From Heterohyrax brucei (Eukaryota > Chordata > Mammalia > Hyracoidea > Procaviidae), in contig CM053148.1 in NCBI GenBank assembly GCA_028571685.1, forward strand, positions 89,984,001 to 90,048,000: a stretch of 64,000 bases of DNA, read 5' to 3'. Shown one piece after another: positions 55,290-64,000 of this stretch. The first letter of the stretch is position 1; every line of letters begins with the position of its first letter. The notes beneath the pieces are model-generated. The model ran no database searches, was not told the DNA's origin, and was given only the letters and a program-made list of their open reading frames with translations. The position numbers and the translations under genes are program-made.

Positions 55290-55603
55290 ATTTGTTGTTA
55301 GGTGTTGTAGCATCGTTTCTGCCTCGTACAACCCTGCACACAACAGAACTTAACATTGCCCAGTCCTGGCCATGCCCACCATCATTTATGTTTTTATGTT
55401 TAAGCTCATGTTGCAGCCACAGTGTCAGTCATCTTGTGGAGAGTCTTCCTGTTTTTCTCTCACCCTCTATTTTACCAAGCATGATATCCTTCTCTGGAGA
55501 CTGATCCCCCCTGACAGCATGTCTAAGATATATAAGACCTAGTCTCTCCATCCTTGCTTCTAACGTACACTCTGGTTCTATTTCTTCCAGGAAAAAAAAA
55601 GTC
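55290..55603 (-). mobile_element. RTE LINE 3' end, antisense
   Basis: TGTTGTTAGGTGTTGTAGCA tail, AACATTGCCCAGTCCTGGCC, ATGTTGCAGCCACAGTGTCA, ACCAAGCATGATATCCTTCT, TCTCTCCATCCTTGCTTCTA. Third 3'-only copy on this strand. Confidence 0.92.
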
Positions 55604-56032
55604 TTCTGCTTTCTTTAGTCCTAGTTTTAGTCTTAGAAAGACTCTTCCAATAGACTTGCAAGAAGGCTAAGAGGAGATTCCTGACAACATTCTCTCCCAG
55701 CCTATGACCCACACGAAAATTCAGTCCACATTGTTCCAGTAAATCAGCAAGCAGATTTTCAACGGTTCAACTAGAGGCAATCTGAACAGGTGGAGGAATT
55801 TGCTAATTAGCCAGACAGGAGTTATTTGTACACTCTTGGACTTGGGAGTTGACTTTGTTCTAACTAAATCAAATTGTCTGAGGTGAGGAGGGGAAATAAG
55901 CTGACAAAAGACAGATTTTCACCATCATTCCTTCATCTTCCCTCCTATAATTTTCATCTACATTGACATGTGTTTTGTATGGTTGTAGCTAAACTCTACC
56001 TGGCCATATGTATTTATGAATGTGTATGTGCT
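55604..56032. other. Unassigned DNA
   Basis: Nothing recognised. Confidence 0.45.
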
Positions 56033-56132
56033 CCTTGGAAACCCTGCTGCTACAGTGGTTAAGCACTAAGTCTGCTAACCGAAGGGCTGGCAGTTAGAAT
56101 CCACCGGGCACTCCTTGGAACCTCTATGGAGT
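56033..56132 (+). mobile_element. AfroSINE, sense, 3'-truncated
   Basis: TTGGAAACCCTGCTGCTACA head, TCTGCTAACCGAAGGGCTGG, CCTTGGAACCTCTATGGA, then the element stops. The shared 3' tail is missing, which is unusual for a retroinsertion and suggests a later deletion. Confidence 0.85.
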
Positions 56133-57305
56133 CAAGGCACTGGATTTGTGTTGCTTGTTTTTATGTACTCCCTGCTTTCTCATTTGTATCATAATTTTCC
56201 ATGTGAGGCTACAGTTTATAGCTGTTGTTTCAGACTCAGCAGCCAGTTCAGAGAAATATGCATAATAGGAATTCAATCAACATTTGTCAATAATAGCGAA
56301 TTACAGGGAAATCTGCCAAGTACTTAATCAGGATATCTTATACCAACTTGTAATGTATATGAAAGTCAGTGATAAGAAGTTGTTTTAATAAATATCTCAT
56401 TCTTAACTATAAAGGGCCAGTATGAAGAAATGTTATGTAGAGGAAAGTCTAACCTATTAGCTGTGGCTCTAGTCTCTTAAAAACAAAAATTGATTTAGTT
56501 TTGTCAAGCTGGATATAAGCAGTCAGAAAATAATTCCGACCTTATATAGTCACAGAGCAGGGTATTTATAAAACCAAAACGTTTAAAGAAACACATCACC
56601 TAATAAACTGGAAATGGTGGTGACATTTTATAGCTTAAATGTGAAATGAAAGGACATTTCATCCACATTTATGACGTTCTAAAACAAAGGAAATTGCATT
56701 AAATAAATGGCATGAAGTAGCCAGCCACTGCTCCTCCACATTGTTGACTATTCATGAGACGTCTGGACGAGCCTCAGGTTCTCACACACCACCCCGCCTT
56801 GGCTCAACTCTACAGCCTCCTCCACTCACTGGGTCACAACTAAAGCAACCACCTCTTCCTCCAGCTTGACCCGGGCTACCTCTGCGCTGTCAGAAGCTGG
56901 CTCATATCTCTGAGTTCTCCGGCTCTGTCTCCAGGTGAAACCTGAGCTGCTTCCTCTTCCAGACCTTGTCACGCATGAACTGAACCAAGAGTTTAGTACA
57001 AGCTGAAAGCAGTGGTTGTCTGCAGCCTTTTCTTTCCTATTTAAATCTGTACAAGGATAAACCTACAGGCAACGTATTGGACATGTAGAGAACAGCAACC
57101 TAGAGGCTGTCCCAAATGAAATTAGTGCTCAAGGTGAAAGATGATTGGTGAGTTGGAAAAGCTATTGCTAAAGGGCCAAGAGACCAAGATGCAGCACAGC
57201 TGAAGGACAAGGATAGTGTGTGGCTCAGGGACTGTCAGGTATCCCAGAACTGTTTCAGGGTATCTAAGAGGTCGGACCTATCTATTTTTAAAACGATCTT
57301 AAGAC
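56133..57305. other. Unassigned DNA
   Basis: The part at 56740-57000 is more GC-rich (CACCCCGCCTTGGCTCAAC, GACCCGGGCTACCTCTGCG). I find no intact frame, and no repeat that I can name. Confidence 0.45.
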
Positions 57306-57445
57306 ATAACCCTGGTGACATAGTGGTTAAATGCTACAGCTGCTAACCAAAATGATGGAAACCATATGGGGATGTTTTACTCTGTCCTGTAGGGTCATGA
57401 GTCAGAGTTGAATTGATGCCACTGTATTGGGTTTGGTTTGGTTTA
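57306..57445 (+). mobile_element. AfroSINE, sense, internal deletion
   Basis: ATAACCCTGGTGACATAGTG head, CAGCTGCTAACCAAAATGAT. The B-box-to-CTTGG block is missing (GATGGAAACCATATGGGG), then TTTTACTCTGTCCTGTAGGG and GGGTTTGGTTTGGTTT. Confidence 0.92.
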
Positions 57446-58102
57446 AGATGTCATTTGGCTTCTTCACTCTCAATCCCTTAGCAGTGTACAATGGAGTTTT
57501 CCCAAGACTATGTTTCTGATGTCTTCAGTTTGATAGCTAATGTAACATATGCCTCTGTGTGACAACTGCCTCCTTTGCCATGAGACTGGAAAAACTGAAT
57601 GGTGCTGGGTACTACTGTGGAGTGTTCTATAGAAGATACGGATCAAAAGAAGGAAAATACATTAAAAATATCTAAATTTTCATGGAATCCAGAGCTTCTG
57701 AAGCCATGGAGCATGGACGAATAACTGACACTATTACCCTGAGATAATCTTTGAACAATGAACTCAAAATATCCCCTGAAGTCTTCTTAAAACCAAAAAA
57801 TAGTTTAGCTTAACTAGTGAAAAGTCTTCCTAGAGCATTATGATTTTTTGAGAACTCTCTACCTACTTGGCTTTTGGCTACCTGGCATGAAATTGACAAC
57901 CGCAACTTGATAGATTAGATAGGAATTTTAGGGGGCAGTGAGTTCATGTTAATAGTGGAGGAATAACTTGGAAAGAGATGAGAATGGTTACATGCCTTGA
58001 AGAATCTAATAAATGTCACCGAAATGCACATGTCCAAGTTGTTGAGTTGGTGTGTGTTTCGCTGTATATATTTTCAACAAAAGCAAAATAAAAATTTTAA
58101 AA
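57446..58102 (+). mobile_element. Probable non-LTR retroelement 3' end (L1-type), sense
   Basis: GACAACTGCCTCCTTTGCCA, ATCTAATAAATGTCACCGAA, TTGTTGAGTTGGTGTGTGTT and TTTTCAACAAAAGCAAAATA, ending A-rich near 58100. From memory, blocks like these recur in elephant-type genomes. The class of element is uncertain and there is no coding sequence. Confidence 0.45.
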
Positions 58103-58384
58103 AATTTCTCAGTTTAAAGATCTAACACAATAAATATTCAGTGACATAAACCACATTAAAAAAGCTCTTTCCCCCCACCCCCGCAGACATTCCTTGCTTT
58201 GATTCATTCAGATATGTGTGAGTTTCAGTTAACACTGTACTGGGCAAAGTGAGAATTGCCATAAATTTTTAAGGAATCAGTAGGACTTGAGTCAAAGTAG
58301 TGTTGTAATAAAAGAATTGTTCTAAGAATCAGAAGATGTGTGATCAATTTTGAGTCTATGGTCCCTAGGAAGTGGCTTCATTGT

Positions 58385-58551
58385 AACCTTGGTAGATTAG
58401 TAGTTAAGAGCTACGGCTAGTAACCAAAAGATCACCAATACAGATTTACCAGGCACTCCTTGGAAACTGTATGAGCCAGTTCTACTCTGTGGAATAGGGT
58501 TGCTATGAGTCAGAAATGACTTGACAGCAATGATTTTTTTTTTTTTTTAAT
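58385..58551 (+). mobile_element. AfroSINE, sense
   Basis: GTAACCTTGGTAGATTAGTA head, CTAGTAACCAAAAGATCACC, CTTGGAAACTGTATGAGCC, GTTGCTATGAGTCAGAAATG, tail T16. Confidence 0.94.
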
Positions 58552-58682
58552 TATCCCTTGTTATACAGAAGGGTTATGTCACAGATATACTTCATGGATT
58601 ACTTGTAGGTGTGTATACGGAGACAATTAAGATCATAGCAATAAAGATGACTTTAAAATAACACTAAATCTTGATGATAAAA

Positions 58683-58848
58683 CACCAGTCTCACCGCCAT
58701 CAAGTTGATTCTAACTCATAGTGACTCTATAACATAAACAGAGTAGAACTGCCCCATGGAACTTCCAAGGAGTACCCAGTAGATTTGAACTGCCAACTTT
58801 TATGGTTAGCAGCTGTAGCACTTAACCACTATACACCAGGGTTTCCAA
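58683..58848 (-). mobile_element. AfroSINE, antisense
   Basis: ACCGCCATCAAGTTGATTCT tail, GAACTGCCCCATGGAACTTC, ATGGTTAGCAGCTGTAGCAC, CCACTATACACCAGGGTTTC. Confidence 0.94.
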
Positions 58849-58869
58849 GTTTTAATGGTATACTACCAC

Positions 58870-59290
58870 TAATAAGAGCTAACATATGGGTACTAATCCT
58901 GTGACAAGCACTGAGGTCTGCTAACTGAGGTCTGCTAACTGATTTAGCCTTGTCATTGAGTGGCATCAAAGGAATTCTGACTCATAGCAACCCTGTATGG
59001 TAGTGTTATGGTTCCCCATATGATTTCCTAGGTAGAAATCTTTACAGGAGAAGATCACCAGGTATTTTCCTCTACTGGTAGTTTGAACTGCTGACTTTTT
59101 TAGTTTGCAGCCAAGCGCTTAATCACTATGCCACCAAAGCTCTTTGATTTAGCCTTCTAACAACTTTAGAAACAGATATTATGATTAGTATCCCATTTTG
59201 CATTTGAGGATACAGAGGCCAGATACTGTATGTATAAAATCACACAACTAGCCATTGGATGATACACAATAGTAGGCAAACATACTTCAG
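58870..59290 (-). mobile_element. MIR, antisense, split by a long-form AfroSINE
   Basis: ACTAATAAGAGCTAACATAT and GTGACAAGCACTGAGG (left), then GTATCCCATTTTGCATTTGA and AAAATCACACAACTAGCC (right), are the two halves of an antisense MIR. A 14-bp tandem duplication (58913-58940) lies next to the insertion. Confidence 0.7.
58952..59144 (-). mobile_element. Long-form AfroSINE, antisense, 12-bp TSD
   Basis: GAGTGGCATCAAAGGAATTC, CATAGCAACCCTGTATGGTA, extra block ACAGGAGAAGATCACCAGGT, GCGCTTAATCACTATGCCAC. TGATTTAGCCTT flanks it on both sides (58940-58951, 59145-59156), a clear target-site duplication. Confidence 0.88.
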
Positions 59291-59781
59291 GGTTCAAGAT
59301 CTTTTAAAGGAAAAGAAACAACAAACCAACCAAACTGTATAGCTCCCCAGCCCACGCTCACACCCTGGTGCCCTCCCTGTCTGTCCAAACACAAGTAGAG
59401 CCAACTGATGCTGGGGACTTCCTGTTGAATTTTGGAGGCTATCGTCTTATCTTAGCCAAACAGTCCAGAACACTCCAGAGTTGCATCCTAGGAACAAGCC
59501 AATACCTGCAGTTTCATTAGAAATAGACTTGCGATTACTAAGGAAAGAAGTGTAGAGCTCTAAAATTCTCACTGGTTAAATAAAATAGAACTTTTCAAAT
59601 TATTATTTCTTTAGTAATTAAGGAAAAACTTGATACAAAGCACTGACAAGAAAAGAGAGCACCTAGCATCTAGTCATGACCAGTGAGTCATGACTTTGGT
59701 GAAACAACAGAGTGAAAAGAGATAGAGGAGAGTAGGAACATTCAAACTGCATTATCTTTCTTTTCTCTGAAATAAGATAGA
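59291..59781. other. Unassigned DNA
   Basis: Nothing recognised. Confidence 0.45.
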
Positions 59782-59943
59782 TAGAACCTAACGCTGTACT
59801 GTCAAGTTGACTCCAACCATAGAAACCCTATAGGACAGAGTCGAAATGCCCCATAGAGTTTCCAAGGAATGCCTGGTGGATTTCAACTGCTATTCTCTTG
59901 GTTAGCAGCTGTAGAACTTCACCACCGTGCCACCAGGGTTTCC
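59782..59943 (-). mobile_element. AfroSINE, antisense
   Basis: GCTGTACTGTCAAGTTGACT tail, CCCCATAGAGTTTCCAAGGA, TCTTGGTTAGCAGCTGTAGA, CACCGTGCCACCAGGGTTTC. Well preserved. Confidence 0.95.
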
Positions 59944-60197
59944 TGATACATCTGGTAGTTGGCTCCATATCAGCTTATCCAGTGCCAGTCATTGCTCCTG
60001 CATCTCTCTTCATCCAATACGTTAGTTCAGGCTCATTTAAATGATCTGTAGACCAGCTTTTCTTCTGTACAGTCAGTGTGAGATCAGTGACTCTGCTCCT
60101 CCATCACTTGGAGTCGTGTGGGTGTGCCAAAAATCAGTGTGCCACTTGAAAGATTTTGTTACAAACACACATCCAGTCTCTTCCACTGTGCCCATTG

Positions 60198-60722
60198 TTT
60201 TAGTTGGCTAGTGCTGCTCTAACGGACTTGCTGTGAGTGAATGGCTTTAGCAAAGGAAATTTTATTCTTACACGGTCTGTTAGGCTACAAATCTGAATTC
60301 CGAGTGTCTGCTCCAGGGGAAAGCTTTCCCGTCTGTCAGCTCTGGAGGAAGTTCCCTATGTTTGATCAATCTTCGTTCAGTGAGCATCTTGGCTGTGGAA
60401 CCTCAGGTCCGAAGGACGTGCTCTCCTCCCGGTGCTGCTTTCTTGACGATGTGTAGTTCCCAGTTCTCTGCTTGCTTTCCTTTCCTTTTATCTCTTGCAG
60501 GATGAAAGGATAAAGAGTGGCACAAGCCATACTCCAGGGAAATTCCCTTCACAGTGGAGCAGAGAGGTGATTCTATGAAGGGATTTTCAGTTCCACACTA
60601 ATCTTTTAACATACTGCATGGGAAAATCACAAAATGGGAGGCAATAACATAATATTGGGAATCATGGCCCAGCCATGTGGCTACAGATAGTTTTGGGGGG
60701 ACACAATTCAACCCATGAATTC
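60198..60722 (-). mobile_element. MaLR/ERVL-type solo LTR, antisense
   Basis: GTTTTAGTTGGCTAGTGCTG at the left, TATTCTTACACGGTCTGTTA, TCTCCTCCCGGTGCTGCTTT, CAAGCCATACTCCAGGGAAA, and ACACAATTCAACCCATGA at the right. It aligns with the 41041 LTR. No coding sequence attached. Confidence 0.85.
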
Positions 60723-61774
60723 CGTCATCACCATTTCCTTTCCTTTCTCTTAACCTTGGTAGCTCTATCTGCCAGAAAACATCAGGACTGATGTCAAGAG
60801 CCTGTAACCCGGTTCAGATAGTTCTCTTGAAGAAGCGCCAGGCCACCCTCCATTCCTCTTACAATAAACCCCAGCTGCTTTTACTTAAAATTTTAACAGA
60901 TGGTGTTTTCCAACTTTCCCCAGATGTGGAGCTGTCTCTGTATCCCCTGAAACTTCAAAATGCTCTGGAGTAGACAAATATTTTCATCAACTTCTTGTTC
61001 GAACTGAAACCCAATGCCCCCCAGAGAACAAGAGTTCTTCTGCAGACTTCTCAAAGGAGTTTTCTTTCTTCCTTCTTTTTTTTCCCTTTTGCAAATGTTC
61101 ATAACACTGAGCCTGGAGGTGGGATCGGATCTACTTTCTCCTCTTTGCACTTCTGGCCCATTCTTTCTTTCCTTTGAGAAGGAAAAAAAGAATATATATA
61201 TGCATGTATATATATTTTTTCAGAAATCTTTTCATTTCAAGCCATCAGACTAATCACTCCACCCCCTTTCCATAATTCTCTCCCCTTATACTGCTACCCT
61301 CCCCAAGAAATATCATATCGAAATCCTGGATGATTTTAATACATACAATGATCTTTCTAATACCCCTGGCCTCTCGCTGTCTGGACTTTTCTTTCTGCAA
61401 TAAAGTTTTTCCTTCCACAATTTATTCCCGTGACCATGCCTTTGCTTTCATGATTGCCTATTAGTCCAAAATTCGCATAACCGTATTACAAGCACTTCTT
61501 TTGTATTCCATGAAAACTTACTTTTCCATTTCCTTTTCTGTGGTATTCTCTAAAAGACAGCCTTCGTGAAATACAACTTTTTTTTTTTGCATCTGTTTGG
61601 TTGACTCTTTAAAGATAAATATGACTGGGGGAAAATCTTGTTGACTAGTATTTATTTAAAATCATGATTAAGTTCTTTATGTGGATCATAGACATACATA
61701 TGTAATATCTGAGATCACAATATGCATTTATCAAAAGTTTACTGAAAGTTTGTATTTTTACTGATTGTTGTAAC
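60723..61774. other. Unassigned, pyrimidine-rich in part
   Basis: Several CT-rich stretches (61060-61090, 61255-61310) and a TATATA/TGCATG run at 61191-61215. No gene or repeat that I can name. Confidence 0.45.
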
Positions 61775-62053
61775 TGTCTTTTTTTTTTTAGGGGGGAATA
61801 GCTGTACTGAGACATAATTCACTTGCCATGCAATCCATTCATTTAAAGTGCATAGTATAGTGGTTTGCAGTATGCTTAGTAAATTCTCAGAGTTTACAGT
61901 CATCTCTACCATCAATGTTAGAAAATTTTCATCAACCCCGGAAGAATTCTCATGTCTGTGAGTTGTCATCCTCAGTTCCCCCGTCACCAATGCCAACACT
62001 AGGCCATCAACTAATCTATTTTTTTCCTCTGTAGATCTGCCTTTTTTGGTCAT
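61775..62053 (-). mobile_element. Old L1 3'UTR fragment, antisense
   Basis: TACTGAGACATAATTCACTT, CATTTAAAGTGCATAGTATA, TTTTCATCAACCCCGGAAGA and AGGCCATCAACTAATCTATT match, in order, an antisense L1M-type 3'UTR. A sense AfroSINE ends it at 62056. Confidence 0.7.
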
Positions 62054-62055
62054 TT

Positions 62056-62215
62056 CATGGAAACCTTGGTGGTTTAATTAATAATTTGGCTGCTAACCAC
62101 AACGTCAGTTGTGCGATTTCACCAGCTGCTCCCTGTAAGTACTGTGGGACACTTCTATGCTGCCCTATAGCTTCACTATGAGTTAGGATTGACTCAAAGG
62201 TGTGTTTTAGGGGGA
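62056..62215 (+). mobile_element. AfroSINE, sense
   Basis: ATGGAAACCTTGGTGGTTTA head, GGCTGCTAACCACAACGTCA, CTGTGGGACACTTCTATGCT, TTCACTATGAGTTAGGATTG. Confidence 0.92.
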
Positions 62216-62410
62216 GAGTATTGTTTCATTAAAGCCAGAATGAGATGGTACGCCTTGTGATTATTTCTTAGTGTGCTTTGAGGCCCAGTGCTCTTCACTG
62301 GCCTGCTTCCTCTTTATCCCCATATGCTGGCTATTAGATTTCTGAGGACATCTGGGTTTTGGTTTCCTAGCAGGGAAGGGGACATGCTTTATGATTACAT
62401 AAAGCTATGC

Positions 62411-62439
62411 CAAGCCAAGTGCCATCAAGTCGGATCCAA
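62411..62439 (-). mobile_element. 29-bp AfroSINE-type micro-insertion
   Basis: CTATGC flanks it on both sides (62405-62410, 62440-62445). The insert reads CAAGCCAAGTGCCATC then AAGTCGGATCCAA, the same 3' tail as the inserts at 31051, 31557 and 43430. Confidence 0.8.
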
Positions 62440-62484
62440 CTATGCAAATACTTTAAATTCTATATTGAGACCCTAGTAGGATGT

Positions 62485-62630
62485 TGCTCAGGGGGACGAG
62501 TCACTTAGCGTTTACTACCTCAAATGTCTTCTCTCTGAAAAAGGGATAAAACTATGTAGCTCATAGGATTGTTATAAGAATGAAATGGAAAAAAAAGTGC
62601 TATGTAACAAACACAGTGTCAAATATCTGA
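62485..62630 (+). mobile_element. MIR SINE fragment
   Basis: GACGAGTCACTTAGCGTTTA, AAAAGGGATAAAACTATGTA, AGCTCATAGGATTGTTATAA and AAGTGCTATGTAAC follow the 3' part of MIR. Confidence 0.65.
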
Positions 62631-62796
62631 AGACCTTTATAAATGTCAGCTTTCTCTCCAAATCCATTTTCACATACATGCTTTTTCAAATCTTTTTTGG
62701 TTGATTTCTCACTCTTTATGTAATAAATAAAAACTGAAAGTTTCTGTGAGGACAGTATTGCTGAATTCCATTTCATTCTTACAGGGCAATTTATTT

Positions 62797-62960
62797 GCAA
62801 ACCCTGGTGGCGTGGTGCCCAAGTACTATGGCTGCTCACCAAAAGCTTGGCAGTTTGAATCCACCAGGCTCTCCTCGGAGTCTCTATGAGCGCAGTTCTA
62901 CCCTGTCATAGAGGGTTGCTATGAGTCAGAATCAAATCAATGAGCAGTGAGTTTTTTTGA
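62797..62960 (+). mobile_element. AfroSINE, sense
   Basis: AAACCCTGGTGGCGTGGTGC head, GGCTGCTCACCAAAAGCTTG, TTTGAATCCACCAGGCTC, GTTGCTATGAGTCAGAATCA, tail T7. Confidence 0.94.
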
Positions 62961-63197
62961 CTATGACAGGAAGTAATTTAGGCTGACTTTCTCTGAAAAA
63001 GGCAAAAAAATAAAAATAAAAAAGGTCTTCAATATGGAGATGTTAACCAAGGATCCTGTGACTGGCTTTGGGCTATACAAAGAGTCACTGACTTGAAAAT
63101 GTTGAATTTTGACTGTTATTCCAGAACCCTGAGCAGGAGGAGATGGGGAGGCGTATCTATGTACCCCAAGCAGTGGCTGTCACACCTCAATTCTTAC

Positions 63198-63361
63198 TTA
63201 AACCAAATCTACAGCCATCAAGTCGAGTCTGACTCATAGCGACCCTAGAGGTCAGAGTAGAACTGCCCTATAGAGTTTCCAAGGAGCCCATGCTGGATTT
63301 GAACTGCCAAACTTTTGGTTAGCAGATGTAACATTTCACCCACTACACCACCAGGGTTTCC
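63198..63361 (-). mobile_element. AfroSINE, antisense
   Basis: ACAGCCATCAAGTCGAGTCT tail, CTAGAGGTCAGAGTAGAACT, CAAACTTTTGGTTAGCAGAT, CACTACACCACCAGGGTTTC. Confidence 0.95.
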
Positions 63362-64000
63362 TGAGTTCTTACAGGTTCCTTTTATATAGTTCCTTCCCCA
63401 CATGACTAAAACCCAGTCTTCCACATACATGTACAAAATTCAGGCAGTGTCTGGGGATTGAGGAAAGAGAAAAATCCTAAGTTTATCATACTCATTTGAA
63501 GAGTGATTCAAGCGTATATTTTGAAAAGAAAGAATTAATAGTAAATAATGTTAAGGACACATTTCAAGAAAAGATTCAAACAAGAGTCAGTAAACACAGG
63601 AAAGATTATACCATAAAGATTTAGATACATATGTGAAGAGGCAGTTATACTGTACCGTTAGAAAAACAAAGGTGGCATGCAGTATATTAAAGAAAAAATA
63701 ATAGAACATTTGCTTTTATCAAGAGACTCTTTCTACACAAGACAGTATTTAATTGATCAGAGATTACACTTAGAGTCAAAGATGCTGGGACCTTCACAGT
63801 TCCTGATGTTGGCTTTCAGGGAAATGGATGTAATCCATGTAACTTTTCTTTCCCAAAATCCCTGCCTCTAGGCCCAGGTATGCCTGAGACACGAGGGCAT
63901 GTCACCACTTTTGAAGGGTAACGGGTCTCCTGGGAAACAAGTTTCAGGGACCATCAAAATGTCATATCTCTAGTTGATAAATCATCATCTTCAAAGTGTG
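63362..64000. other. Unassigned DNA to the window edge
   Basis: No gene or repeat recognised. The frame at 63677-63871 shows no domain. Confidence 0.45.

Noticed and set aside
57570-57670. Run resembling an immunoglobulin-like exon (GTACTACTGTGGAGTG gives YYCGV)
   Set aside because: It is short, has stops close by, and lies in a probable retroelement 3' end. A single motif is not enough.
1-64000. CRISPR arrays, operons, ribosome binding sites, prophage
   Set aside because: The sequence is vertebrate. No direct-repeat/spacer pattern or prokaryotic gene organisation is present.

Overview
The window is mammalian nuclear DNA and almost certainly comes from an afrotherian, most likely a proboscidean (elephant). 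The main evidence is about 46 copies of a tRNA-derived SINE of the AfroSINE type. Its head reads like ACCCTGGTGGCATAGTGG, it has a B-box-like GGTTCAAATCC, and its tail reads like CTATGAGTCGGAATTGACTC. It is accompanied by RTE-clade LINE copies of the afrotherian type, L1 3' ends, MaLR-type solo LTRs and a mariner. The DNA is AT-rich and CpG-poor. No bacterial, plasmid or phage features were found.

No complete protein-coding gene of the host is visible. The best host-coding candidate is one possible internal exon at 1195-1318, with an acceptor, a 41-codon open frame and a donor. A possible decayed processed pseudogene lies on the minus strand at about 29801-30335. The long open frames belong to transposons: the RTE 5' region and endonuclease (13.2-13.9 kb), the RTE reverse-transcriptase end (48.9-49.2 kb and 4.0-4.4 kb, minus), and an undamaged L1 ORF2 C-terminus (49741-50301).

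Layout. 0-13 kb: a MaLR LTR, many AfroSINEs, two 3'-terminal RTE fragments on the minus strand and an L1 3'UTR. 13.1-15.95 kb: a near full-length RTE that lacks roughly 300 bp of its RT core. 16-24 kb: mostly unassigned AT-rich sequence plus an old antisense L1 3'UTR broken by younger SINEs. 24.3-26.0 kb: a 5'-truncated RTE carrying a nested SINE and an inverted copy of its own sequence. 28.6-29.8 kb: an L1 split by a palindromic mariner. 30-46 kb: SINEs, MaLR LTRs, a polypurine tract and a second palindromic mariner. 46.55-51.34 kb: a second near full-length RTE followed directly by a 5'-truncated L1. 51-64 kb: unassigned DNA with scattered SINEs, RTE and LTR pieces and MIRs.

The elements are linked functionally. 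The RTE 3' end at 49.6 kb and the AfroSINE 3' end are the same kind of sequence, so RTE is the likely source of the machinery that moved the SINEs. The least ordinary observations are: (1) a 152-bp inverted copy of RTE3 sequence inserted about 360 bp away and flanked by a 25-bp repeat; (2) four tiny insertions of 29-58 bp, each flanked by 5-6 bp duplications and sharing one AfroSINE-like 3' tail; (3) two mariner copies with the same palindromic architecture. Family names come from pattern recognition only; no database was searched.
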